From contig CAIUQW010000341.1 of NCBI GenBank assembly GCA_903901395.1, forward strand, positions 1 to 8,954: 8,954 bases of DNA, given 5' to 3'. Shown piece by piece: positions 1 to 6,803 of this stretch. How positions within the stretch are numbered: the first letter of the stretch is position 1; each line of letters starts with the position of its first letter. The stretch is from an uncultured Chlorobiales bacterium (GTDB lineage: Bacteria; Bacteroidota; Chlorobiia; Chlorobiales; Chlorobiaceae). Both the position numbers and the translations under genes were made by a program. The notes below the pieces were generated by a model. That model did not search any database, was not told where the DNA came from, and worked only from the letters and a program-made list of their open reading frames with translations.

Positions 1-585
1 CACGAGGCTGTCCATCGCCGAGGCGATAACGCTCTCCATCGGAGCGCTCATCGAGAGTTTCGGGTCGATGACCGACTTCTTCGGAAAGTTCTTGCGGCTG
101 TTGATGCCAAGCTTGCGCCCTTCCGCCTCGTCGATGAAGACCGCGTTGTAGCTCACCTCCGCGCCGCTGCCGAGCAGCGAGGGGACGGTGACGAGCGGCA
201 CCGGATCGCTCACATCCTTCGGGAAGCCCTTGAGCGAGAGCGCGGGCACGTTGTTGGTCAGAAGCAGCGCGACCCCTTTGCCGAGGTCGATGGTGCTGCC
301 GCCGCCGATAGCCACGAGGCCGTCGGGCAGCTCGCGGCGGAAAAACTCCGCGACATTTTCGAGGTGCCGGTAGGTCGGCTCACCCTTGAACTCGTTGCAA
401 TAGACCACCGCGTTAGTGTAGCAGGCGTTGATGTTGCGCAGCACATCCTGGAAATAGAGGTTCCCGGCAAGGCTCGCGTCGTAGATGATACCCGGTTTCT
501 GGATGCCGAGCGACTGAAGGTGCTCGTGCACCGAGAGAGCTTCGTTAACCCCGATGGCGAGGTCGGTGGAGAGAAAAAAGTTCAT
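1..585 (-). CDS. Iron-containing alcohol dehydrogenase family protein (N-terminal 195 residues; gene runs off the left edge)
   Basis: The frame is open from an ATG at 585-583 to the window edge. The visible part shows the NAD(P)-binding signature of the Fe-ADH family, IGGGSTIDLGKG (about residues 93-104). It continues with the usual VPSLLGSGAEVS stretch (134-145), SVIDPKLS (171-178) and SAMDSLV (189-195). The Asp of the last motif (D192) corresponds to the first metal ligand of the family; the His ligands lie beyond the edge. It is the last visible gene of the leftward operon, 31 bases after the cytidylyltransferase stop. Family members oxidise or reduce alcohols and aldehydes. Next to a CMP-sugar synthetase it could act on a sugar, as the KdnB-type 3-deoxy-octulosonate 8-oxidases of this family do, but that substrate is inference. 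The ribosome binding site is weak. The family is confident; the specific function is unknown. Confidence 0.88.
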   Translation of the reverse strand, partial: MNFFLSTDLAIGVNEALSVHEHLQSLGIQKPGIIYDASLAGNLYFQDVLRNINACYTNAVVYCNEFKGEPTYRHLENVAEFFRRELPDGLVAIGGGSTIDLGKGVALLLTNNVPALSLKGFPKDVSDPVPLVTVPSLLGSGAEVSYNAVFIDEAEGRKLGINSRKNFPKKSVIDPKLSMSAPMESVIASAMDSLV

Positions 586-616
586 ATCTGCTTGATTCTG
601 TTGGGTTTGTCGGATT

Positions 617-1321
617 TCATGACCGGATGAACGAGCGGTCGATGCCTTTCTGCTTCAGGTAAAATTCAACGAGATCGACCTCTTCGATGGTGTCGATCTC
701 CCAGGTCTGCCAGAACTCCATCGGATAGACCGAGAGCTTCTTGCCAATGCGATTGCCGAAACTGCGCAGCACCGCCGGAGAAAAGAGATAGATCGAACCG
801 TTTTCGATGAACTGCGACGGACGATCCTGCCGCATCCCGCGATTGCGATAATCGAAATTCACGCTGTTCCACTCGCCCGAGCGTTGCTCCCAGATGGTGA
901 GGTCGTCGGCCCGCGTGACCGAAATCAGCGAGTCGGCCTCCTCGCGGCGGAACAGCTCGATGGCGCAGTCGATGTCGCCCGGCTTGCGGAGTGGCGAGGT
1001 GGCTTGCAGGAAGACAACTGTCTCCGGCTCCGAACCGTGCCGCGCCTCGATCTCTTCGAGCGCGTGCGAAATTGCAGACTCAGAGGTCGCCTTGTCGCCG
1101 CTGATCTCCTGCGGACGGTCGATCACCTCTGCGCCGTACTCCCGCGCCACTTGCGCGATGGCCGCGTCGTCGGTGGTCACAAAGACCTGATCGACGTGTT
1201 TCGCCTCCGCCGCCTGCAACACGCTCCAGGCCAGCAACGGAAGACCAGCCACCGGATGGATGTTCTTGTTCTTCAGCCCCTTCGAGCCGCCTCGCGCCGG
1301 AATGATCGCTGCTGTCCGCAT
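617..1321 (-). CDS. CMP-nonulosonate (acylneuraminate-type) cytidylyltransferase
   Basis: This 234-aa protein has the length and motif order of the NeuA/PseF/LegF cytidylyltransferases. [16 protein letters not shown] (6-21) is the CTP-binding loop. [11 protein letters not shown] (108-118) follows, then [17 protein letters not shown] (164-180), and [13 protein letters not shown] near residues 207-219, whose Asp is the usual metal ligand. The enzyme would couple CTP to a 2-keto-3-deoxy acid sugar (sialic, legionaminic, pseudaminic or Kdo-like) to give the CMP-sugar donor for a glycosyltransferase in the cytoplasm. The first motif has GGSKG and so is closer to NeuA than to KdsB. No synthase (NeuB type) is visible here, so the sugar cannot be named. 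The start is supported by AGAGG six bases upstream (1328-1332, minus strand). It lies 40 bases after the glycosyltransferase-like gene. Confidence 0.9.
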   Translation of the reverse strand: MRTAAIIPARGGSKGLKNKNIHPVAGLPLLAWSVLQAAEAKHVDQVFVTTDDAAIAQVAREYGAEVIDRPQEISGDKATSESAISHALEEIEARHGSEPETVVFLQATSPLRKPGDIDCAIELFRREEADSLISVTRADDLTIWEQRSGEWNSVNFDYRNRGMRQDRPSQFIENGSIYLFSPAVLRSFGNRIGKKLSVYPMEFWQTWEIDTIEEVDLVEFYLKQKGIDRSFIRS

Positions 1322-1361
1322 TCAGTACCTCTTCTGGTTCATGGATATTGCCCGTCCAGTC

Positions 1362-2318
1362 TCATTTTTCGATAACCTCGCGGCAGACTCCGGCGATTTT
1401 TCGCGCTGCCGAGCGGTTCTGCAACGGGGTGAGCCGCTTGAGATAATCCGGTTCCAGCCCGCAATATACCGGTTTGTTCAGCGCCGATCCTACAAAGATC
1501 GTCGATGAAAACTGCGCGATCATCATCTGCGAGTTGGCGATCATCTCCTCGGTCTTCCCTTCGGCATAGACGAAACTTCCCGGAGCGTGCAGCTCGATCT
1601 CTTTTGTTGCCCGAGAGACATTTTCGTTGGGATGAAGCTTGAAGAGCAGCTGCCGTCCATCGGCCATGTCGAGGTACTTGTAGATGTTGCGCTTGCGGTT
1701 CTCGTAGACGAAGGTTTCGCGGTTGTCGGAGGTGCAGACCAGCACGTAGTCGCGATGCTCGAAGTTGTTGTCGAGGAAGCGCTCGCAGTGGTCGAAGTTG
1801 GGAATGCTGGTCACTTCGATTTTGGTGGGGTTGACCCCCTTCTGAACGAAAAGATCACGATACCCTTCGCTGGCCACGCAGAACTTCTCGTATGTGTCCG
1901 ACAAACCGGTCGTTGCGGTTCCGGCAATCCATCTCGGCATCCAGCGAAAATTGCGGGCGAGATGAAACATAATCGTCTCCGGCTCGGTCATCCCCTCCTG
2001 CACCAGAACGATTTTGGAGCGCTTGAGGTGCTTGGGGACGATGAGGTCAGTGCAGGTCACCACCAGATCATAACGGTGCAGCGTGCCGCCAATGTCGAGC
2101 TGAAGATTGTGCGAGGTCAGGTAGTCGATCGCTTTGCTGGCGCGCTTTTTACCCATGATCGTGAATTCAAGCATCCCCATGTCTGAGGCTTTACCAAGCA
2201 GGCCATCGCTGAAAAACGGGGTGAACCACTGATCGTACTCACGGAGATGCTCCGAAATCTGGTGCATCTGGGTGGTTTGATTCATCGATCCGCAGACAAA
2301 CAGTATCTTCTTCCTCAT
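1362..2318 (-). CDS. GT-B-like glycosyltransferase / glycerophosphotransferase-like protein, probable surface polysaccharide gene
   Basis: This 318-aa protein begins with a Rossmann-type strand, KKILFVCGSMNQTTQMHQ (3-20). Its second half carries LLFKLHPNEN (224-233) and NSQMMIAQFSSTIFVGSALNKPV (about 262-284). A KLHPNE stretch followed by an 'is-it-visible-in-the-C-terminal-domain' Ser/Thr-rich loop is typical of GT-B enzymes of the CDP-glycerol glycerophosphotransferase, capsule KpsS/LipB and polysialyltransferase groups. No signal peptide or membrane helix is evident, so it is probably cytoplasmic or peripheral. Its ATG overlaps the stop of the upstream membrane protein gene as ATGA (2318-2315), which suggests translational coupling. 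The CMP-sugar synthetase follows 40 bases later, so use of a CMP-sugar donor is a reasonable guess. I do not recognise an exact family. Confidence 0.72.
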   Translation of the reverse strand: MRKKILFVCGSMNQTTQMHQISEHLREYDQWFTPFFSDGLLGKASDMGMLEFTIMGKKRASKAIDYLTSHNLQLDIGGTLHRYDLVVTCTDLIVPKHLKRSKIVLVQEGMTEPETIMFHLARNFRWMPRWIAGTATTGLSDTYEKFCVASEGYRDLFVQKGVNPTKIEVTSIPNFDHCERFLDNNFEHRDYVLVCTSDNRETFVYENRKRNIYKYLDMADGRQLLFKLHPNENVSRATKEIELHAPGSFVYAEGKTEEMIANSQMMIAQFSSTIFVGSALNKPVYCGLEPDYLKRLTPLQNRSAARKIAGVCREVIEK

Positions 2319-3379
2319 TCGCTTTCTTTACTGACTTGTTCGGCATCCTGAAGATGAATGCCTTCCATAAACATCACTCCGTAACCTATGGCATACCAGA
2401 TAACCTCCTTGAATCGGCGCAGCATCACGAACGCTCCTCCCCATGCGAGATGATCGGGCAGGCCAAGTGCTTGAAAAAATGCGAGATAGCCCAAGTCCTG
2501 AATTCCCAGACCTGATGGAATGAAAAAAAAGATCGCCCTGAGAATGGTGAGCGCCGTATCGAATGCAAGCACTTGAAGGAATGTCACCTTGAGACCAAGG
2601 AGGGACAATATAAGATAACTTTCCAAAGCAAGCATCATCCAAGACAGGATATATATACCCATGACCGGCAGCAGCGATCTGATACCGCCCGACATGACCC
2701 GCTGAAGTTTCTGGTCGGTCTCTTCGAACCCCGCCTCCTGGCTCAGCAGCCACTGACGCACCTTTTCAAACGGGATTTTCATCAGAACCTGATGCAGCCT
2801 CCGCGCGGCGTTTCCGTTAGTCATCACGACGAGGAGCAACATGAAGCCGAGGGTAATGGAGATGCCCGCGACGACCATGATCACGCCAAGTCCTTCGAAA
2901 TCGATCACCTGCGCCGACACCGCCTGCAACAAGCCGAAACCGGCAATCGCGCCAATGAGCGTATAGAACCCCTCTGTCGCGGAGAGCAGGAGCTTGCGCA
3001 CCGCAACGCTGGCAAAGCCGTCCGGCAGAGGAATGCCGAGAAATCTCCGGCAAAGCCAGGGCCGCAGCGGCTCGCCGACAGCGATGCCCGCCGGCAGGGT
3101 CATGGAAATCGTCTCGGTGACGAGCTGGATTTTGAACAGAGAGAAAAACGACACCACGCCATTCTCTTTCGGAATGAGCCGCCGCCACGCAGCCGTTTCG
3201 AGCAGATGAAGCGCAAAATATGGCAGGAGAATCAGAACCGAAGAGGGGCCGATCAAGCTGATCCGCTTCAGAGAACCAATTAGATCGACCTTGCTGAACA
3301 GATAGGCGATGAGCGCCAGACCGGCCAGCAATCCGGCATACCCTGACCAGGAATTTTTTCCTTTTTTGCAAGCTTGCAT
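2315..3379 (-). CDS. Flippase-like integral membrane protein (UPF0104 / lysylphosphatidylglycerol synthase TM-region family)
   Basis: From the ATG at 3379-3377 the protein has 354 residues and several hydrophobic segments (about 13-29, 43-61, 134-153, 162-186, 236-262, 268-288 and 311-338). It has two landmarks of the AglD/MprF-N-terminal family: GEPLRPWL (102-109) and FFFIPSGLGIQDLGY (284-298), the latter matching the family's P-G-LG-(E/D) motif. Such proteins sit in the inner membrane and are linked to lipid or polyprenyl-linked sugar translocation or transfer. The same frame stays open to an ATG at 3664, but that 95-residue extension is Cys/Arg-rich, lacks family character and precedes the natural first helix, so I chose the inner start. 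An ATG at 3463 is the alternative. It is the first gene of the leftward operon and shares the ATGA overlap with the next gene. Confidence 0.8.
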   Translation of the reverse strand: MQACKKGKNSWSGYAGLLAGLALIAYLFSKVDLIGSLKRISLIGPSSVLILLPYFALHLLETAAWRRLIPKENGVVSFFSLFKIQLVTETISMTLPAGIAVGEPLRPWLCRRFLGIPLPDGFASVAVRKLLLSATEGFYTLIGAIAGFGLLQAVSAQVIDFEGLGVIMVVAGISITLGFMLLLVVMTNGNAARRLHQVLMKIPFEKVRQWLLSQEAGFEETDQKLQRVMSGGIRSLLPVMGIYILSWMMLALESYLILSLLGLKVTFLQVLAFDTALTILRAIFFFIPSGLGIQDLGYLAFFQALGLPDHLAWGGAFVMLRRFKEVIWYAIGYGVMFMEGIHLQDAEQVSKESE

Positions 3380-3833
3380 GTAATCGACTGGAAATGAAAC
3401 AGTTCTGCGCACGCCGCGGCCATCACCCGGCTGCACGGCCCGAACGCTTTTGAAGTAAAACATCGAACACCCATGATCCGCCCTTCCAGAGTGCGCGGAA
3501 AAACACCACCTGCACGGCCAGTTCTGAAGAAAAGCGACCAAATATAACGAAAATAAGGGATTCCCGTGACGTTGCCATTTTGCCAGTTCCCGTAACCGCC
3601 AGGATTTCTGTTTCGACTTGTCTGTTTGCAGAGCGCGGAGTCGTACAGATGAGCCGGATAGCAAAAGTTGAAAAACTGTTGGAGAAGAGAGCGTCGATTG
3701 TTACATACCAGTATGATCATACTCAGAGCGATCCTGTCACTCTGTCCATATTACTGGACTTCCTTGTAGACCGTTTGCGTCAGACCCGATTTCACGACTC
3801 TCTTCACAGCATCCCGAAATCAAACTTTCGTAT
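3380..3833. other. Divergent intergenic spacer between the glycan operon and the acyl-CoA synthetase gene
   Basis: The 454 bases between the two divergent starts should hold both promoters. I see no convincing sigma-70 pair on either strand. A TTATATT stretch on the minus strand near 3541-3547 is a possible -10 for the leftward operon without a good -35. The clearest structure is the 14-bp palindrome listed separately. Open frames cross the spacer but look like shadows. No RNA gene was recognised. Confidence 0.5.
3710..3723. promoter_or_regulatory. Perfect 14-bp palindrome, candidate operator in the divergent spacer
   Basis: AGTATGATCATACT reads identically on both strands with no spacer. 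It lies about 110 bases before the acyl-CoA synthetase start and 330 bases before the leftward operon start. Length, symmetry and position suit a dimeric repressor site, and TATGAT inside it resembles a -10 hexamer on both strands. No regulator gene is present in the window, so function is inferred from position alone. Confidence 0.35.
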
Positions 3834-5663
3834 ATGGGACTTATCAACCCTGATTTCCAGACCTTGCCTGAGCTGTTCACCTCCGTGTTCAGTCATTACA
3901 AAGGCCAGAGCGACAAAGCCCCGCTCGCCAGAAAAATCCAGGGCGCTTATGTCCCGATCAGCTATGACTCTCTCGCGGAGGATTGTCGGCACTTTGCCGC
4001 CTACCTGAAAAATCGGGGAATCGAAGCGGGTGACCGGGTTGCCATTCTGTCGGAAAACCGGCCCGGCTGGTACCTGGCCGACATGGCCATTCTCTCGCTC
4101 GGGGCGACCAACGTGCCGCTCTACCCCTCCCTGCCGCCGAACCAGATTGAGTACATCCTGAACAACTGCGGCGCGAAGGGAATCATCGTCTCAAACATGC
4201 TTCAGCTTGGCAAAATCCTCTCCATCTGGCAGAAGCTTCCGGAGCTGAACATGGTGATCGTCATGAACCGGCTTGAAGAACCGGTCGAAGAGGTGGTTGA
4301 TCTGGGACAGGCCAAGGCCGAAGGGATCAAAATCCTGCAAGCCGCGCCCTGGATGCTCGACGGTATCAAATGCAGTCCGGACGACGTTGCCACGATCATC
4401 TACACCTCGGGCACCACCGGTCTGCCAAAGGGAGTGATGCTCACGCACCGGAACCTGTGTGAGAACGTGAAATCGTGCTCAACGGTGATCCGCCTCGACG
4501 AGACCGACAGCAGCCTCTCCTTCCTGCCGCTTTCACACGCTTACGAACGCACCGGAGGCTACTACCTGCTGTTCGCCTGCGGCGCGAAGATTTATCTGGC
4601 CGAAAGCATCGAAACCATCTCGCTCAACATGTCGGAGGCCAAACCCACCATCATCTTCACCGTGCCGAGGCTCTTCGACCGCATCAGGTCGAGCATCATG
4701 AAATCGGTCACGAGCGAAGGGGGGATGAAGGAGAAAATCTTCTTCTGGGCGGTCAGCACCGGCGAGAAGTACCACAAGCAGCTTGCCGTCGGAAAGGTGT
4801 CGCCGCTGCTCGCCGTGCAGCACAACCTTGCAGACAAGCTGGTCTACAGTAAAATCCGTAAGAAATTCGGTGGACGCCTGCGCTATTTCGTCTCTGGCGG
4901 CGCAGCGCTGCCACAGAAGACTGGCGAATTTTTCCAGTCCATCGGCATCACGATTATGGAAGGTTTCGGCCTGACTGAAACCTCGCCCGTCACCCACGTC
5001 AACCGTCCGGAAAAAGTCAAATTCGGCACGGTTGGCCCGCCGGTCAAGAACGTCGAGGTGAAGATCGCGCCAGATGGCGAAATCATGCTCAAAGGCCCCA
5101 ACATCATGAAGGGGTACTGGAAAGATGAGGCGGCAACCGCAGAGGTGATCAAGGATGGCTGGTTCTACACGGGCGACATCGGCGTGATCGATTCTGATGG
5201 ATACCTGAAAATCACCGACCGCAAGAAGCACATCATCGTGACCAGCGGCGGCAAGAACATCGCCCCGTTACCCATCGAGAATATGATTCTCGACAGCCCG
5301 TATGTCGATCAGGTGATGATTGTCGGTGAAAAGCGCCCGTTCCTGATCGCGCTCATCGTGCCCGACTTCCTGAAGCTCAGAGATTTCGCGGCGGAGCACC
5401 AGATCAAATCCGCAAACACCAAAGAGCTGATCGCCAACAAAGAGGTGGTTCAGATTTACGAGAAGTTGCTCAAAAGCATCTCGCGCCAGCTCGCGACGCA
5501 TGAAAAGGTGAGGAAATTCCTGCTGATCGATGAGCCATTTACTATCGAAAACGGCATGATGACCCCAACGCTCAAACTCAAGCGCAAGGAGATTATCAGC
5601 AAATACAGCGCCGAGATCGACAATCTCTACAACGCGCTGAACATGGTCTACAACACCGAGTGA
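3834..5663 (+). CDS. Long-chain fatty acid-CoA ligase, AMP-forming (FadD/ACSL type)
   Basis: This 609-aa adenylate-forming enzyme has all core motifs in order. These are the P-loop-like [11 protein letters not shown] (190-200), GFGLTE (377-382), YTGD (445-448), DRKKH (462-466) and GGKNIAP (472-478). The extended spacing and the C-terminal [12 protein letters not shown] stretch are typical of eukaryote-like or FadD15-type long-chain acyl-CoA synthetases, which usually run to about 600 residues. It would activate free fatty acids via an acyl-AMP to acyl-CoA at the cytoplasmic face of the membrane. In an autotroph this probably serves lipid recycling or uptake rather than growth on fatty acids, but that is inference. 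The ATG is the first possible start in frame; no ATG, GTG or TTG precedes it nearby, and no good Shine-Dalgarno is seen. It is transcribed alone, divergent from the glycan operon, and its 3' end meets the repeat-rich region. Confidence 0.93.
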   Translation: MGLINPDFQTLPELFTSVFSHYKGQSDKAPLARKIQGAYVPISYDSLAEDCRHFAAYLKNRGIEAGDRVAILSENRPGWYLADMAILSLGATNVPLYPSLPPNQIEYILNNCGAKGIIVSNMLQLGKILSIWQKLPELNMVIVMNRLEEPVEEVVDLGQAKAEGIKILQAAPWMLDGIKCSPDDVATIIYTSGTTGLPKGVMLTHRNLCENVKSCSTVIRLDETDSSLSFLPLSHAYERTGGYYLLFACGAKIYLAESIETISLNMSEAKPTIIFTVPRLFDRIRSSIMKSVTSEGGMKEKIFFWAVSTGEKYHKQLAVGKVSPLLAVQHNLADKLVYSKIRKKFGGRLRYFVSGGAALPQKTGEFFQSIGITIMEGFGLTETSPVTHVNRPEKVKFGTVGPPVKNVEVKIAPDGEIMLKGPNIMKGYWKDEAATAEVIKDGWFYTGDIGVIDSDGYLKITDRKKHIIVTSGGKNIAPLPIENMILDSPYVDQVMIVGEKRPFLIALIVPDFLKLRDFAAEHQIKSANTKELIANKEVVQIYEKLLKSISRQLATHEKVRKFLLIDEPFTIENGMMTPTLKLKRKEIISKYSAEIDNLYNALNMVYNTE

Positions 5664-5712
5664 GTTCAGCGGGCAAGCTCGTTCGGCAAGATGCTCATAG
5701 TGTCAAGTCAAA

Positions 5713-5727
5713 ACCAGACAGTCTGGT
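5713..5727. repeat. 15-bp inverted repeat ACCAGAC-A-GTCTGGT after the acyl-CoA synthetase gene
   Basis: The arms are perfect 7-mers around a single central A, 50 bases past the stop codon. No T-run follows, so it is a weak terminator candidate. It could equally be the outer part of the interspersed repeat that begins at 5736, or a protein-binding palindrome. Confidence 0.4.
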
Positions 5728-5735
5728 GTATTCCC

Positions 5736-5981
5736 CGTCATTGCGAGCCGTCCGTATCCAGTAGGATACCGCACACGGACATTGAACATGGTTATCCTGA
5801 CAACCCCTGTCATTTCCGATTGTAGGGACGGGTCTTGTGCCCGTCCTCTTGATAATGTCCGCATCCCTTCGATGTTCATGGAAAGGAGCATAGCGACGCG
5901 GCAATCCCGACTTGTCGGGAAGCAGCGAAATCAACAAAAGATGGATCGCCACGTCCCGACAAGTCGGGCCTCGCGATGACG
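5736..5981. repeat. Interspersed palindromic repeat element, about 246 bp, noncoding
   Basis: The element is bounded by CGTCATTGCGAG (5736-5747) and CTCGCGATGACG (5970-5981), which are inverted copies differing at one base. Inside are TATCC-AGTA-GGATA (5755-5768), flanked by GTCCGT and ACGGAC. GGACGGG and CCCGTCC form a 7-bp stem (5826-5846). Two copies of a palindrome lie in inverted orientation: TCCCGACTTGTCGGGA (5905-5920) and TCCCGACAAGTCGGG (5954-5968). GTCATTGCGAG-type ends occur in dispersed intergenic repeats of many bacteria. Open frames here are short and follow the repeats, so I read it as noncoding, possibly a nested set of REP- or MITE-like units. Confidence 0.65.
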
Positions 5982-6036
5982 AATATCCGTCATTTTTTTC
6001 TTGCCACGCCAATAGGTGATGTCTCTCTTCTCAGTT

Positions 6037-6052
6037 ATCCTGATTTCAGGAT
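6037..6052. repeat. Inverted repeat ATCCTGA-TT-TCAGGAT
   Basis: The arms are perfect 7-bp with a 2-base centre. TTATCCT at 6035-6041 can alternatively pair with AGGATAA at 6063-6069, so two mutually exclusive hairpins are possible just upstream of the putative cassette promoter. It may belong to the same dispersed repeat family as the preceding element. Confidence 0.4.
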
Positions 6053-6083
6053 GACATCCATAAGGATAAAATTTAAAATTTTC

Positions 6084-6112
6084 TTGATTTTACTTGACTT
6101 TTGTGGTATTCT
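6084..6112 (+). promoter_or_regulatory. Sigma-70-like promoter candidate pointing into the cassette array
   Basis: TTGATT (6084-6089) and TATTCT (6107-6112) are separated by exactly 17 bases in an AT-rich setting, about 90 bases before the first cassette boundary. The position parallels the Pc promoter of integrons, which drives promoterless cassette genes. The hexamers are not consensus, and AT-rich DNA yields chance matches. Confidence 0.4.
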
Positions 6113-6201
6113 TTAAGAAGTTTCATGACAGGCCAGTCTCACAGAACACTGTTGATGAGCGCCACATGAGACGAGATATGAAGAAACGAACTAATAACTT
6201 G

Positions 6202-6797
6202 TTAGATGACTACTATATTAGCGACAATCGTAATTATTGTATCGGCGATAATAAATTTCTATCTCTTAACAACTATTTTTGTTTGTATTTTTTATGACAT
6301 ACCAATAACCAAAAAACTTGATAAGCATGGATATATTACTCGTAAAGGAATAATTAATCATTGCGTTAAGAGTTTAGTTGTTTGCTTTATTATATTTGTA
6401 TTTTTGTGTAGTGTCGCATATTTACTATTCCAAATATACGGATTTGGTTTTTCTGTTAGTTATTTCATTGGTGTAGTTATCGGTCTTATTATGGTATTAT
6501 GGAAATTACTAAATCTAAGATCATTTAATAATTACACAAGATATTTAGATTATTACAGAAAAATGTATAAACAGTATATTTCAACTTATGATATTAGCGA
6601 ATTATATGATGTAATTACAGGAAAAGAAGGTGAATTTGATAGAAATACGGAAAAAATGATCAATAAAATCATCTAACAAGACGGTGGAGATAACGCCTGC
6701 TAGTCGTAGATTTTTTTTGAATTTTATTGGGTATTTTTCGCTTTTTTGTGTTTATTATAGCTTGTTGGCGTTTCGGCAGGCGTATCTCACCTTATCG
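6202..6797 (+). mobile_element. Integron gene cassette 1 (membrane protein + long attC)
   Basis: The cassette starts after the G of GTTAGAT and ends at the G of the attC core GTTAGGC, giving 596 bases. It is almost wholly filled by its gene and its recombination site. The start codon and stop codon both fall within core-site bases. Confidence 0.8.
6206..6676 (+). CDS. Cassette-encoded small integral membrane protein, unknown function
   Basis: This 156-aa protein is not recognised. It has three strongly hydrophobic segments: about residues 3-29, 54-76 and 81-103. A short polar loop (DIPITKKLDKHGYITRKG, 31-48) separates the first two. The last ~50 residues form a soluble tail rich in Tyr, Lys and Glu (YTRYLDYYRKMYKQY at 110-124, then ELYDVITGKEGEF). 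The start ATG lies inside the core site GTTAGATG, four bases after the crossover, so any ribosome binding signal must come from the sequence upstream of the cassette. The stop TAA is part of the R'' core ATCTAAC. Codon and base use are far more AT-rich than in the flanking genes, consistent with transfer from another host. A membrane anchor, immunity or effector role is possible, but nothing in the sequence decides this. An internal start with a shorter first helix cannot be excluded. Confidence 0.75.
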   Translation: MTTILATIVIIVSAIINFYLLTTIFVCIFYDIPITKKLDKHGYITRKGIINHCVKSLVVCFIIFVFLCSVAYLLFQIYGFGFSVSYFIGVVIGLIMVLWKLLNLRSFNNYTRYLDYYRKMYKQYISTYDISELYDVITGKEGEFDRNTEKMINKII

Positions 6798-6803
6798 TTA
6801 GGC
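6671..6803 (+). other. attC: attC recombination site 1 (long, VCR-size, 133 bp)
   Basis: The R'' core ATCTAAC is at 6671-6677 and the R' core GTTAGGC at 6797-6803. Left arm bases 6683-6700 pair with right arm 6776-6791 as GGT/ACC, GAGATA/TATCTC and CGCCTGC/GCAGGCG, 16 base pairs in all. G6686 and A6693 are left unpaired on the left arm, seven bases apart. Such extrahelical bases on one arm are the hallmark of folded single-stranded attC sites. The 75-base region between the arms (6701-6775) is T-rich with runs of 8 and 6 T. Confidence 0.85.

Larger units (their letters stand above)
5982..6200. other. AT-rich transition zone upstream of the cassette array; no gene
   Basis: Base composition drops sharply from about 6060. 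The stretch holds a hairpin (6037-6052), a promoter-like pair (6084-6112) and GTCTCA/TGAGAC arms around 6135-6171. This is where an integron attI site would be expected, but no integrase gene or recognisable attI simple site beyond the GTT core at 6201 can be shown. Confidence 0.5.

Noticed and set aside
3380..3664. In-frame 95-residue N-terminal extension of the flippase-like protein
   Set aside because: It is rich in Arg, Cys and Trp with no family resemblance, and it precedes the natural first helix; the ATG at 3379 gives a normal family length.
4533..5231. 232-aa minus-strand frame inside the acyl-CoA synthetase gene
   Set aside because: It is an antisense shadow of a gene whose motifs are complete on the plus strand.
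5736..5981. CRISPR array
   Set aside because: The repeats are inverted hairpins at irregular spacing, not regularly spaced direct repeats.
6094..6297. 67-aa frame running across the first cassette boundary
   Set aside because: It overlaps the membrane-protein gene out of frame, spans a recombination point and has no recognisable character.
6717..6758. TTGAAT ... TATTAT inside attC 1 as a promoter for cassette 2
   Set aside because: The spacing is 30 bases and no alternative -35 fits; T-rich DNA makes chance hexamers likely.
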